From assembly GCF_003967355.1 (NCBI RefSeq), contig NZ_BIFH01000043.1:1-64000 (forward strand): a stretch of DNA of 64,000 nucleotides. The letters are read 5' to 3'. Of this stretch, positions 34,154-42,829 are shown in pieces (the stretch's first letter is position 1; every line of letters begins with the position of its first letter). The notes under the pieces were generated by a model. The model saw nothing but the letters and a program-made list of their open reading frames with translations, did no database searches and was not told the DNA's origin. Origin of the DNA: Embleya hyalina. Its GTDB lineage: Bacteria > Actinomycetota > Actinomycetes > Streptomycetales > Streptomycetaceae. The position numbers and the translations under genes were made by a program.

Positions 34154-35307
34154 GCCGGGGCGGGCCGGTCGCGCTGGCCGACCTGATGCCGTGGGGCACG
34201 GCCGGGATCGCCACCGGGCGCAGTTGGGTGTACGCACCCGAGCGGGAGACGCTGCGTCGGCGCTGGGCCCGGCTGGCCGCGGCGGAGGATCGCGACACCC
34301 TGCTGCGGCCCACCCGTTCCCGGACGGCGATGTCGTTTCCCGCGCCGCTGCCCGGATGTGACGCCCCGTCCGGTCCGCTGGCGCGGGAGGTGGGGCCGAC
34401 GCCCCGGCTGGTGCGGATCGCACGGCACCCGTTCGATCGGCAGTGGTTGGTCGCGGACCACCGGGTGCTGGACGCCGCCCGGCCCGAGTTGTGGCGGGTG
34501 CGCGGGGATCGGCAGGTATACCTGTCGATCCGTCGGGCGGGGGATCCCTGGCCGCTGTTGTGCAGCGCGCTGGTCCCGGACGGGACGCACCACGGTGGGC
34601 GCGGCGGGCGGGTCGCGCCGCTGTACCGGGATCCGGCGGGCCTGGAGCCGAACCTGGCGCCCGGCCTGGTCGACCTGCTCGCGGACCGGCTCGGCGTCCC
34701 GGTCGACGCGGAGGACCTGTTCGCCTGGATCGTCGCGGTGACGGTGGACCCGGAACGGGTGCCGCTCACCGCCGACCCGGACGTCTGGGCGACGGGCGTC
34801 GACCTCGGCCGCCGACTGGTCGGGCTGCACACGTTCGGCGCGCGGTTCGGCCGTCCCGGCGACGGCAAGCCCCGACTGCCGGGCGGACGCCGTCCGTTCG
34901 TCCGCGAGCCGGTGCCGGCGCGGCCGGCGGGCGCGCACCACGACGACGAGTCCCGATCGCTCCTGCTCGGTTCCGGCCGGATCGGCCCGGTGGCGCGCGA
35001 GGCGTGGGAGTCGGGCGTCCTCGAACCGTGGATCGCGGCCCGCACCGAACCCCCCGGCGAGGGCCTGGACGGTATCCGCGAACGCACCTGGTCCACCGAC
35101 CTGACCAGCGAACTGATCGACCTGCTCCATGTCCTGGGCCTGCTCGCCGATCTGGCCCGACCCCGCGCCGAGCTGCACGCGCGCACCGCCGAGGCCCCCG
35201 CGCTCGACCCGACGCCGGTCCTGCCCCCGCCCCCGTCCAGCCGCCGCCCGCCGACGGTTCTCGACATCACCGAGGAGGGCCCGGGCGGCCAGGCCGTCCT
35301 GCTCTGA
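34150..35307 (+). CDS. Type ISP restriction-modification-like specificity domain protein
   Basis: A 385-residue protein that resembles the C-terminal target-recognition part of type ISP restriction-modification enzymes, here without helicase, nuclease or methyltransferase. Recognisable blocks: LADLMPWG at the start, RRRWARLAA, FDRQWLVADHRVLDAARPELW (21 residues; core DRQWLVADHRVLDAARP), LYRDPAGLEPNLAPGLVD, and VDLGRRLVGLHTFG near 217. Such stand-alone proteins occur across Streptomyces; the annotation rests on this similarity only. GTG at 34150 overlaps the esterase stop (ATGTGA), so the two are translationally coupled. Confidence 0.65.
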   Translation: MSRGGPVALADLMPWGTAGIATGRSWVYAPERETLRRRWARLAAAEDRDTLLRPTRSRTAMSFPAPLPGCDAPSGPLAREVGPTPRLVRIARHPFDRQWLVADHRVLDAARPELWRVRGDRQVYLSIRRAGDPWPLLCSALVPDGTHHGGRGGRVAPLYRDPAGLEPNLAPGLVDLLADRLGVPVDAEDLFAWIVAVTVDPERVPLTADPDVWATGVDLGRRLVGLHTFGARFGRPGDGKPRLPGGRRPFVREPVPARPAGAHHDDESRSLLLGSGRIGPVAREAWESGVLEPWIAARTEPPGEGLDGIRERTWSTDLTSELIDLLHVLGLLADLARPRAELHARTAEAPALDPTPVLPPPPSSRRPPTVLDITEEGPGGQAVLL

Positions 35308-35427
35308 GCGGACCGGGAGGAGGGAGCCCGATCGCGGCGGATCGGTCCGACGGTGATGTGGGGCCGAACGAGCGAATGGTATGCGCGGTGGCGTCGGAGT
35401 AACCGCTCGGTGACTTAGCGTGGTCTG

Positions 35428-36258
35428 GTGCACGGAGGCGGAAACGGTCGGGTGAGGCGGGCGGCGGTCGTCGTCGGTGCGCTCGTGCTTGCCTCGGTCG
35501 CTGTTCCGGTCGTCGCCGCGACGCCGCAGGTCGGGCCGGGATCCGGGCCCGCCGGCGCTTCGGCCGGGGCCGTACACCTGCCGCTCGCCGCCGTGCGCCA
35601 CCCGCTTCCGCCGCTGCCGAGCCCGCCCGGCGCCCCGCGCCCCGGCGTGCGCCCCCCGGACGCCGGGGCGCCCGCCGTGGATCCGTGTCCGGACCGGACG
35701 CGGCGAGCGGTCGGCGCCACGGATCCGCCGCGGGACGCCGCGGCCTGCTGCCGGGACCGCCTCCGGGCCCGTCCGCCCGGCGTCGACCCGGCCCGCTTCG
35801 ACTGCCGGGGGCTCCTCGGTCCGGGACGGCGGTCCGAGCCCGCCCCCGGCGCGCGCACCGGATCGGCCGCGGCCACGTCGGCCCCCGCCCCGGTTTCGGC
35901 GGGACCCGAGGCCGACCCGATCGGCGGCCTCCCGCCCGGGCGCCCGGCGTCGCGTCGGGGCGCCGCGCCGCAGGTCGCGCCCCCGCGTCGGGCCAAGCCC
36001 CCGGGCGCGCGGGACGGCGACGACAAGGATCGCGGCGACGCCGCCAAGCGGGCCGTGCACGACGGCCCGGCCGTGCTGGCCCGCCGGGCCATCACCGACC
36101 AGATGGCGGGCACCGGATCCGGGGCGGTGCTCCCGCTGGGCCTGGCCGCCGGCGCACTGCTCCTGGTCGGTGGCGGTCTGGTCGCCGGCGCCCGCCGCCG
36201 AGGCAAGCGCCCGCCCCCTCCGCCCCGCCCGACCGGGGCCCGCCGCCCCACCGGCTGA
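35428..36258 (+). CDS. Proline-rich secreted or membrane-anchored protein
   Basis: A 276-residue protein with an N-terminal signal sequence (about 10-31), a long Pro/Ala/Arg-rich region with an isolated CPDRTRR...CC...C patch near 85-125, and a C-terminal hydrophobic helix (about 232-254) followed by a basic tail. This is the order of a wall- or membrane-anchored surface protein, but no LPxTG is present. GTG at 35428 is preceded by TAGCGT with a six-base spacer, a good leaderless promoter. Function unknown. Confidence 0.6.
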   Translation: MHGGGNGRVRRAAVVVGALVLASVAVPVVAATPQVGPGSGPAGASAGAVHLPLAAVRHPLPPLPSPPGAPRPGVRPPDAGAPAVDPCPDRTRRAVGATDPPRDAAACCRDRLRARPPGVDPARFDCRGLLGPGRRSEPAPGARTGSAAATSAPAPVSAGPEADPIGGLPPGRPASRRGAAPQVAPPRRAKPPGARDGDDKDRGDAAKRAVHDGPAVLARRAITDQMAGTGSGAVLPLGLAAGALLLVGGGLVAGARRRGKRPPPPPRPTGARRPTG

Positions 36259-36262
36259 CGCC

Positions 36263-37399
36263 CTACCGCCCCAGGCACTCCCGGACCGCCTCGATCAGGC
36301 CGACGGCCCGGACGTCCGTGTTCAGTGGGGACTGGCCGTTCGTGACATAGGCGAAGGCGAGGCCCGTGGCCGGGTCGGCGAAGGCCAGGGGGCCGCCGCT
36401 GCCCGGGTGGCCGAAGGCGGCGGGGTCGGGGGAGACCGCGAAGAACGTGGTCTCCGGCTTCATGAAGCCGAGGCTGAACGCGGTGTGGTCGCCGAGGATG
36501 CGATCCGGTCCCGCGACCACCGTCGAGGTCACGTCGGCGACCGTTTCGGCGGAGAGCAGACGTACCCCGTCGAGCGTGCCGCCCGCGCCGAGCATCGCGT
36601 ACACCCGGGCCAGCGCACGGGCGTTGGTGACGCCCAGACCCGAGGGCACCTCCCAGGTGAGCACGCTCGGGTCGTGATCCGCGCCGGGCGCGGCCAGTTC
36701 GGGCAGCGCCAGCATCGTCCGGCCCAACTCGGAGCCGAGGTCGAGCAGGGCGGGATCGCTCGGGGCGATCGTGGTCAGATGCGCGAGCCGGGGCAACTCC
36801 GCGGCGGGCAGCCCGATATGCGCGTCCAGGTCCAGCGGTCCGGCCACCTCCTCGGCCAGGAACACGCCGACCGTGCGCCCGTCCACCCGCCGGATCAGCT
36901 CGCTCGCGTAGAAGCCCCAGGTCACCGCGTGGTAGCCGTGCGCCGTACCCGGCTCCCAGACGGGGCGCTGTGCGGCCAGCGCGTCGGCCAGCGCGTCGGG
37001 CATGGCCACCTGGTCGAGCGTGATCGGCTCGTCGAGGAAGGGCAACCCGGCCTGATGGGAGAGCAGTTGGGCCACCGTCACGGTCTGCTTGCCGGCCGCC
37101 GCGAACTCGGGCCAGTAGCGACACACCGGCAGCGCGGGGTCGAGCCGGCCCCGGTCGATCAGGATCGCCAGACAGGTCGCGACCAGGCCCTTGGTGACCG
37201 ACCAGACCACCTGGACGGTGTCGTGCTCCCAGCTTCGGCCCGAGATCGGTTCGGCCAGTCCGCCCCACAGGTCCACCACGGGCGCGCCGCGCAGTCGTAC
37301 CGCGAGTGCCGCGCCGACCTCGCCGTGAATCGCGAAGTTCTCCTCGAACGCGGCCTGTACGGGCGCGAATCCGGGCGCGATGAAACCGTCGACGTGCAT
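36263..37399 (-). CDS. Serine hydrolase (class C beta-lactamase/esterase family)
   Basis: A 378-residue cytoplasmic enzyme of the penicillin-binding/EstB family. SxxK motif is WSVTKG (Ser near 68, Lys near 71), the Tyr motif YHAVTWG lies near 157, and the third motif is GHPGSGG near 332 in place of KTG. These features favour an esterase or peptidase rather than a resistance enzyme, and there is no signal peptide. ATG at 37399 has AAAGGACC upstream. It lies 70 bp downstream of a TetR gene on the same strand and is probably in its operon. Confidence 0.88.
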   Translation of the reverse strand: MHVDGFIAPGFAPVQAAFEENFAIHGEVGAALAVRLRGAPVVDLWGGLAEPISGRSWEHDTVQVVWSVTKGLVATCLAILIDRGRLDPALPVCRYWPEFAAAGKQTVTVAQLLSHQAGLPFLDEPITLDQVAMPDALADALAAQRPVWEPGTAHGYHAVTWGFYASELIRRVDGRTVGVFLAEEVAGPLDLDAHIGLPAAELPRLAHLTTIAPSDPALLDLGSELGRTMLALPELAAPGADHDPSVLTWEVPSGLGVTNARALARVYAMLGAGGTLDGVRLLSAETVADVTSTVVAGPDRILGDHTAFSLGFMKPETTFFAVSPDPAAFGHPGSGGPLAFADPATGLAFAYVTNGQSPLNTDVRAVGLIEAVRECLGR

Positions 37400-37469
37400 G
37401 GTGTGGTCCTTTCGCGAACGCTCGGGACACCTCACCGGCGCCGGCGCGGTCGGTGACCGGGACGCTTCG

Positions 37470-38072
37470 TCAGTTCCTCGGGGTGACGCCTTCGAGTACC
37501 AGCGCCGTGAATTGGGTTTCCAGTTCGGACAGGGTCCGGTCGATCGTCGACTTCCACCCGGCCGTGAGCCACAGCGGGTAGGCGAGGTAGCGGTAGGCCA
37601 GCTCCGGGTCCAGGTCCGCGCGGAACTCCCCGGAATCGATGCCTTCCTGAAGGGTGTTCAGCCACAGGTCGCGGACCCGCATGCCGTCCGCCGCCAGATG
37701 CGCGAAGCGCGGCAGCGTGGCCAGGTAGGCATAGTCGCGGACGTACATCACGGCCGCGTTCGGGTGGTGCTCGATGGTGCGGAACGCGGCGTGCACGAGT
37801 CCGCGCAGCCGGTCGGACGAGGTGCGCGCGTCGGCGAACGCCTCGTCGTACCACGTCGCGAGGTCGCGCATCGCGGCGGTGAGGATCTCGTCGATCAAGT
37901 CCTCTTTCGAACCGAACCAGTGGTAGATGCTGCCCGCGAGAATGCCCGACGCGTCGGCTATCTCACGAACCGTTGACGCGACGACGCCCTTGCGGGCGAA
38001 CAGTGCGGCGGCCTCGGACAGGATCACCTCCCGGCGCGGAAGTGCTTCGGGTTCCGTCTTCCTGCGTGCCAT
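37470..38072 (-). CDS. TetR-family transcriptional regulator
   Basis: A 200-residue repressor. HTH at residues 16-62 (ILSEAAALFARKGVVASTVR, then ILAGSIYHWFGSKEDLIDEI); C-terminal domain 80-190 of the TetR_C_33/KstR2-like type. It should bind the ATCTAAC-N4-GTTAGAT palindrome located 130 bp upstream, and to control itself and the serine hydrolase downstream. Ligand unknown. Confidence 0.88.
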   Translation of the reverse strand: MARRKTEPEALPRREVILSEAAALFARKGVVASTVREIADASGILAGSIYHWFGSKEDLIDEILTAAMRDLATWYDEAFADARTSSDRLRGLVHAAFRTIEHHPNAAVMYVRDYAYLATLPRFAHLAADGMRVRDLWLNTLQEGIDSGEFRADLDPELAYRYLAYPLWLTAGWKSTIDRTLSELETQFTALVLEGVTPRN

Positions 38073-38200
38073 GAGCGCCCGTTCTCGGTCCGGCGGGTTG
38101 ACTGCTGCCGCGTACTGCCAGGTGCCGTGCAGCCTAACCGCAGGTGGAGCGGTTGCCGTTGATTCTGTGGGGGATGCCTTCAGGGAGATCCGAACTACCT

Positions 38201-38218
38201 ATCTAACATTTGTTAGAT
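38201..38218. promoter_or_regulatory. Operator palindrome upstream of tetR
   Basis: ATCTAACATTTGTTAGAT is a perfect palindrome (7-bp arms, spacer ATTT). On the minus strand TTCAGC lies upstream and TAGATA overlaps the palindrome 16 bp later, so the site could cover the -10 of the tetR promoter. It is strikingly AT-rich for this genome. Confidence 0.65.
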
Positions 38219-38263
38219 TGTGCTGAACCTTCTACGCCAGATCCCGATTCCCTGTCAAGGGCC

Positions 38264-38293
38264 TTGCGGGGCGCGGGGGTTGCGGTCTAGCTT
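38264..38293 (+). promoter_or_regulatory. Promoter toward the LivG-like gene
   Basis: TTGCGG (38264-38269) and TAGCTT (38288-38293) with an 18-bp spacer form a good sigma-70/HrdB-type promoter. Transcription would start near 38300 and first cross the small frame at 38360. Confidence 0.45.
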
Positions 38294-38359
38294 GTGCCGC
38301 ATCCGGGAGTCCGTGGGGGATGGCCGGGCGGGGAGACGACGCGAGAGGCGTTGGCTCCC

Positions 38360-38587
38360 ATGGCTCGTACGACGGCACCGCACAGAGCACAGATCGCAAC
38401 CCGAGTCGCACCACCGGCTCGCGTCGGAGACTCGACGCCGGCGGTGACACCACGTCCGCGTCCGGCGGGGGGATCGTCCCCGGCCGACGGCGGCGCACCC
38501 GCGCACACCGAGCTGGTGGCCACCGGGTGGGCCGGTTGGATCGGCGACTCCCGTCCCGTCCGCGCACCCCGCACGGGTGCGTCCTGA
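38360..38587 (+). CDS. Possible small protein upstream of the ABC ATPase
   Basis: A 75-residue frame, Ala/Pro/Arg/Thr-rich, from an ATG with GAGAGGCG about 11 bases upstream. Its stop is two bases before the ATG used for the ABC ATPase, which would allow coupling. I see no domain. It may not be translated; the evidence is only its position, its start context and the promoter upstream. Confidence 0.3.
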   Translation: MARTTAPHRAQIATRVAPPARVGDSTPAVTPRPRPAGGSSPADGGAPAHTELVATGWAGWIGDSRPVRAPRTGAS

Positions 38588-38589
38588 CC

Positions 38590-40011
38590 ATGGGCACCTC
38601 AGTCGCGCCGTCCCGCGCCGGCGAGTCCGGCCGAACGGCCGTGTCCGTGGGCGAGTTCGGCGACCCCGGAGGCGCGGCCCCCGGCCGCGTCGCCGCGTGG
38701 GTGAGTCAACTCCCGTTCGATGAGCACCGGTTACCGAGGCACGTGGGCGTACTTCCGTACCCCACGCGGCTGGCGGCGATCGGGCCGCGCTCGAGCGGGG
38801 TGTACGGAGCCGGTGGGTATGAAACCGGTACCGAATACGTGTCGTGGCCGGGAGGTGACGCCGGGTCAGGAGGGGAGTCGGCGTCCCTCGGCCGGGGCGC
38901 GGGAGTCGTCCCGGGCGTCCCCGGGTCGGGGCCGGACGGGGCGGGGGAGCCCTGTTCGACCGTCGACCCGAGCTCGGGTGCGGCTCCCGATACGGGTGGC
39001 GCGCGGGTGGGGGGTGACGCCGTGTCAGGTATGGCGTTCGATCCCGCGCGCCGCCCGTGGCGAGGGTCCGATGCCGAGGCGCGTAGACCGACGCGCCTCG
39101 GCTCGGACCCGGGATGTGCTCGGCGGGCGCGCTCGGCCCGGGGGCGGATTCGGGCGCTGCGCTCGCCGGCCGACGGCGAGATCCCGGATCCCGTACCGCT
39201 GTTCGTCTCGGGATCGGAACCGACTTTGGCGATCGGCGTCGATCGGGTCCGGCGACCCGTGTTGCGGGCCCGGGACCTGCGGGTGGAGTTCGCCGGGATG
39301 CCCGCCGTGGACGGGGTGTCCATGTGGGTCGAGCGTGGTGAGGTGGTCGGCGTGGTCGGCCCCGCCGGCAGCGGCAAGACCACGCTGCTGAACGCGCTCA
39401 CCGGGGTGGTGCCGGCCACCGGCGCGCTGTTCGTGGACGGCCTGCCGGTACGGCTGGGCAGCCCCGAACGCTCGCGCCGCGCCGGCCTGGTCCGGATGTT
39501 CCAGACCCCGCAGCCGGTTCGCGCGCTGTCCGGCGCGGACAACTTCGTGCTCGCCCGCTCCGACACCCGACACCGGGGTCTGCTCGCCGCGTGGTTGTTG
39601 CACCCGCTGCTGGCGCGGGTGGACCTGGAACGGGGCATCGGGACGGACCGGGTCGGGCCGGGGGGACGGCAGCGGCGGGGCGCGGACGTGCTGACGTACG
39701 GGGAACGTCGGCTGCTCGACATCGCCCGGGGCATCGCGGCGGTACCCCGGGTGCTGATGCTGGACGAGCCGAGCGCGGGGCTGAGCGCACGCGAGACGGA
39801 CGCGCTGTTGGTACTGCTGCGGGGGGTCGCGGCGGACGGCGTGGGCCTGATCGTGGTGGATCGAAGGATCGACTTCATCGAGGCGCTGTGCGATCGCGTC
39901 ACCGTCCTGGACACCGGCCGCGTGGTTGCGGAGGGCACGCCGGCCGAGATCCGACGCAATCGCCGCGCGATGGACGCCTGCCTGGGGGCGGGGGCCGGAT
40001 CCGACGCCTGA
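38590..40011 (+). CDS. LivG-like ABC transporter ATP-binding protein with N-terminal extension
   Basis: A 473-residue reading; the conserved ATPase covers residues 225-470. Walker A GPAGSGKTTLLN near 257, Q-loop in MFQTPQPV near 303, a degenerate signature LTYGERRLLDIA near 371, Walker B VLMLDEPSAGLS near 389, and a Walker-B-following glycine-rich end VVAEGTPAEI. It resembles branched-chain amino-acid importer ATPases (LivG), but no permease or binding protein is adjacent. The first 220 residues are low-complexity with weaker GC bias at third positions; the true start may be the ATG at 39031 or even nearer the domain. Confidence 0.75.
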   Translation: MGTSVAPSRAGESGRTAVSVGEFGDPGGAAPGRVAAWVSQLPFDEHRLPRHVGVLPYPTRLAAIGPRSSGVYGAGGYETGTEYVSWPGGDAGSGGESASLGRGAGVVPGVPGSGPDGAGEPCSTVDPSSGAAPDTGGARVGGDAVSGMAFDPARRPWRGSDAEARRPTRLGSDPGCARRARSARGRIRALRSPADGEIPDPVPLFVSGSEPTLAIGVDRVRRPVLRARDLRVEFAGMPAVDGVSMWVERGEVVGVVGPAGSGKTTLLNALTGVVPATGALFVDGLPVRLGSPERSRRAGLVRMFQTPQPVRALSGADNFVLARSDTRHRGLLAAWLLHPLLARVDLERGIGTDRVGPGGRQRRGADVLTYGERRLLDIARGIAAVPRVLMLDEPSAGLSARETDALLVLLRGVAADGVGLIVVDRRIDFIEALCDRVTVLDTGRVVAEGTPAEIRRNRRAMDACLGAGAGSDA

Positions 40012-40234
40012 GCCTCGGCGTCGACGGCCCCGGTCCCGGGGCGGGGTCGGCGGGCGCGTTCGGGGGCGCCCGACCCGGGGTCACCGGCCCGTCCGGCGAC
40101 CCCGGCGACCCGCCCACCACGATCCCCCGCCGGCCCGAAACGCTCCCCGGGCCGGCGGCTTCACCCTCGCGCGCGCCGGTCGCCCGGGACCCGATCCACC
40201 CGGACCCGCCGGACGGGACCTCCCGGACAACGCC

Positions 40235-40585
40235 CTAGAGGCCCGGTGCGCCCGGCGGGTACTTGATCGCGTTCTTCACCATCTTGTCGCGCAGGGCCTG
40301 GGCCGGGTCGATGCCGAGCCGGTTCGCCAGGTTCAGCAGATAGGCCAGGACGTCGGCGATCTCCTCGCGGACGTGTTCACCCCGGTCCGGATCCGACATC
40401 ACGTCCTCGGCCTGTTCGGGAGTCAGCCACTGGAAGATCTCCACCAGTTCCGAGGCCTCCACGCTGAGCGCCATCACCAGGTTCTTCGGGGTGTGGAAGG
40501 GCTGCCAGTGCCGCTCGGCGGAGAACGCGACGATCGCGGCGGTCAGTTCGGCGATCTCGGAGCGGGCCGGGGGAGTGGTGTCCAT
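40235..40585 (-). CDS. MazG-like nucleotide pyrophosphohydrolase
   Basis: A 116-residue all-alpha NTP pyrophosphohydrolase of the RS21-C6/iMazG type. Metal-binding acidic residues are visible in EASELVEIFQW near 44-54 and EEIADVLAYLLNLAN near 74-88, the EExxE...ExxD pattern. It probably hydrolyses non-canonical or excess dNTPs (dCTP-like) to monophosphates. ATG at 40585 (MDTTPP) is the first start before the domain. It is divergent from exonuclease III, another DNA-maintenance gene, across 133 bp. Confidence 0.88.
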   Translation of the reverse strand: MDTTPPARSEIAELTAAIVAFSAERHWQPFHTPKNLVMALSVEASELVEIFQWLTPEQAEDVMSDPDRGEHVREEIADVLAYLLNLANRLGIDPAQALRDKMVKNAIKYPPGAPGL

Positions 40586-40718
40586 AGCCCCATGCCTACC
40601 GCACCCGCCGCGCCGCGAGCCGCCCGGCCCTGTCACCCCGGCGAGGGAGAATGGCCGAGGGCACGCCCGGACTCGTCCGGGCGGCCCCGATCGCCGTCGT
40701 CCGCCCTGGAAGGTTCAC

Positions 40719-41510
40719 ATGAGGGTCGCCACCTGGAACATCAACTCGATCGGGGCCCGGCTGCCCAAGCTGCTCGAGTGGCTGGAGCGGGCCGCGCCCG
40801 ACGCGGTGTGCCTGCAGGAGCTGAAGTCCACGTCCGAGGCGTATCCGCTGAAGGAGTTGGAGGAGGCCGGCTACACCTCGGCCGTCAACGCGGGCGGGCG
40901 CTGGAACGGCGTCGCGATCCTGTCGAAGGTCGGCCTCGACGACGTCACCGTCGGCCTGACGCCGGGCCCGGGCTTCCCCGAGGCCGACGGCCCGCACGAG
41001 GCCCGGGCGATCTCCGCGACGTGCGGCGGCGTGCGGCTCTGGTCGGTGTACGTGCCCAACGGCCGTGAGGTGGACAACCCGCACTACGCCTACAAGCTGG
41101 AGTGGCTGAGCGCGCTGCGTGCCGCGGTCGCCGCCGACGCGGCCGGCCCGCTGCCGTTCGCCGTGCTCGGCGACTTCAACGTCGCGCCCACCGACAAGGA
41201 CGTCTGGGACATCTCGCTGTTCGGCGAGAACTCGACGCACGTGACGCGGGCGGAGCGGGACGCGGTCACCGCGCTGGAGGGTGTGGGGCTGCGCGAGGTG
41301 ATGCCCCGGGCGCTCAAGTACGACGTGCCGTTCACCTACTGGGACTACCGCGAGCTGGGGTTCCCGAAGAACAAGGGCATGCGGATCGACCTCGTCTACG
41401 GCAACGCGCCCTTCGCCGCCGCGGTCTCCGACTCCTACGTCGACCGCGAGGCCCGCAAGGGCAAGGGCACCAGCGACCACGCACCGGTCGTGGTGGACCT
41501 CGACGTGTAG
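40719..41510 (+). CDS. xth: Exodeoxyribonuclease III (AP endonuclease family)
   Basis: A 263-residue enzyme acting at abasic sites and DNA 3' ends in base-excision repair. Catalytic blocks: WNINSIGARL near 6, CLQELKS (Glu near 34), VYVPNGRE near 108, LGDFNVAPTD (Asp and Asn near 151-153), and TSDHAPVVV (Asp-His pair near 253) all match ExoIII/XthA. ATG at 40719 has GGAAGG six bases upstream. A strong terminator follows. Confidence 0.95.
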   Translation: MRVATWNINSIGARLPKLLEWLERAAPDAVCLQELKSTSEAYPLKELEEAGYTSAVNAGGRWNGVAILSKVGLDDVTVGLTPGPGFPEADGPHEARAISATCGGVRLWSVYVPNGREVDNPHYAYKLEWLSALRAAVAADAAGPLPFAVLGDFNVAPTDKDVWDISLFGENSTHVTRAERDAVTALEGVGLREVMPRALKYDVPFTYWDYRELGFPKNKGMRIDLVYGNAPFAAAVSDSYVDREARKGKGTSDHAPVVVDLDV

Positions 41511-41546
41511 CCGGTCGCCCCGCGCGGGCCGAGTCGGCCCTTCTCG

Positions 41547-41584
41547 CCCGGTCCCCGAGCCGACCGATCGGCTCGGGGACCGGG
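41547..41584. terminator. Bidirectional terminator
   Basis: A perfect 17-bp stem CCCGGTCCCCGAGCCGA with its complement, loop CCGA, lies between the convergent exonuclease III and DUF5925 genes. Confidence 0.85.
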
Positions 41585-41591
41585 TGCGGCG

Positions 41592-42755
41592 CTACAGATA
41601 CAACCCTTCGCCCCCGTGCCGGGGCCGTTCGATCTCCACCGGCGCCGCCCCGTTGCGCAGCGCGTACAACTCGGCGAGCGTCGCGTGTGTACCGATGCCG
41701 TCGGCGGTGCCCAGCCACTCGCGCGCCTCGGCGAATTCCAGCGGGCCGACATCGATCTGGGCCAGACAACGACCCGGACGCACCACCGCCGGGTGCAGCC
41801 GGCCCAGGCTCTCGTTGGTGGTGATCGCGACCATCACGTTGCGCCCCTGGCCGAGCAGGCCGTCGGTGAGGTTGAGCAGCCGGGACAGCGCCTGACCCGC
41901 CGAACGTTTGGCCTCGCCCCGAATCAACTCGTCGCAGTCCTCCAGGACCAGCAGCCGCCACTTCTGCTTCTTCGACTTGTCGTGCGACTCCTCGTCCTCG
42001 TCGCCGCGCCCGATCGCGACGTCCATCAGGTAGCCGGTGTCGCCGAACAGCGCCTCGGGGTCCAGGACGCAGTCCATCCGACACCAGTCCTGCCACGCGC
42101 GGGCCAGCGCGCGCAGCGCCGTGGTCTTGCCGGTGCCGGGCGGCCCGTGCAGCAGGATCAGCCGCCCCGACACGTCGTCGGAGGTGACCTTCATCAGCCG
42201 GTCGAACGCGCCGGCGGTCGGCCCGGTGTAGTTGCGGCGGATGTCCTCCCAGGGCGCGGCGGTGATCGCCCGGGTGGTGCGGTACGGGCCGCGCCGGGCG
42301 GAGAAGTACCAAAAGCCCATCGCCACGGCCTCGTCCTTGGGCGGCGGGTCGGCCGCCGCGCCCTTGACCGCCTTCTTCAACACCGCGCGGCCGACCTTCT
42401 CGTCGACGGCGGTCACGGTCACCTCGCCGCCGCCGCTGCGCCAGCGCACCGAGCGCAGGGTCCAGCCGTCACCGACGGCGAGTTGGGAGGAACGGTCGTC
42501 CTCCTCCACGGCGCGGACCACTCTGGCGCCGCGCGGGACGAGTCGGGCGCCGGGCTTGACCCGGTCCAGTCGGGTGGTCCTGGCCCACGGCTGGGCGCCG
42601 GTCAGGAAGGCGGCGAGGGCGAGTCCGTCCACGGCGTCGTACGGGGTGTCCGCGTCGTCGAGTCCGAACACGAAGGGCAACAGCGTTGATGGGTCGTCAC
42701 CGGCTGAATTCGGCGCCCCATCCGATGGGCGGGGCGTCTGGCGAGGCATCGACAT
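41592..42755 (-). CDS. DUF5925 / AAA-family ATPase
   Basis: A 387-residue protein: residues 20-160 fit DUF5925 (an actinobacterial N-terminal domain), and 175-365 an AAA ATPase with LLHGPPGTGKTTALRAL (Walker A near 203), LLVLEDCDEL (Walker B near 270) and sensor-1 in AITTNES near 312. The closest general relatives are BCS1-like or proteasome-type AAA proteins; the substrate is unknown. Two Met starts, six bases apart, are possible. The GntR gene lies 74 bp upstream in the same orientation. Confidence 0.8.
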   Translation of the reverse strand: MSMPRQTPRPSDGAPNSAGDDPSTLLPFVFGLDDADTPYDAVDGLALAAFLTGAQPWARTTRLDRVKPGARLVPRGARVVRAVEEDDRSSQLAVGDGWTLRSVRWRSGGGEVTVTAVDEKVGRAVLKKAVKGAAADPPPKDEAVAMGFWYFSARRGPYRTTRAITAAPWEDIRRNYTGPTAGAFDRLMKVTSDDVSGRLILLHGPPGTGKTTALRALARAWQDWCRMDCVLDPEALFGDTGYLMDVAIGRGDEDEESHDKSKKQKWRLLVLEDCDELIRGEAKRSAGQALSRLLNLTDGLLGQGRNVMVAITTNESLGRLHPAVVRPGRCLAQIDVGPLEFAEAREWLGTADGIGTHATLAELYALRNGAAPVEIERPRHGGEGLYL

Positions 42756-42829
42756 GATTTCGATGATCCGGTGCCCCGGGCCGTCCGTACAGGGGTTTTC
42801 ACATAGCGGTTTCCGGGTCGGACAAGGGC

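Noticed and set aside
35477-37456. Large overlapping frames on both strands opposite the serine hydrolase and proline-rich protein
   Set aside because: Shadows: no domain or start site, and the frames kept have SxxK or signal-peptide evidence.
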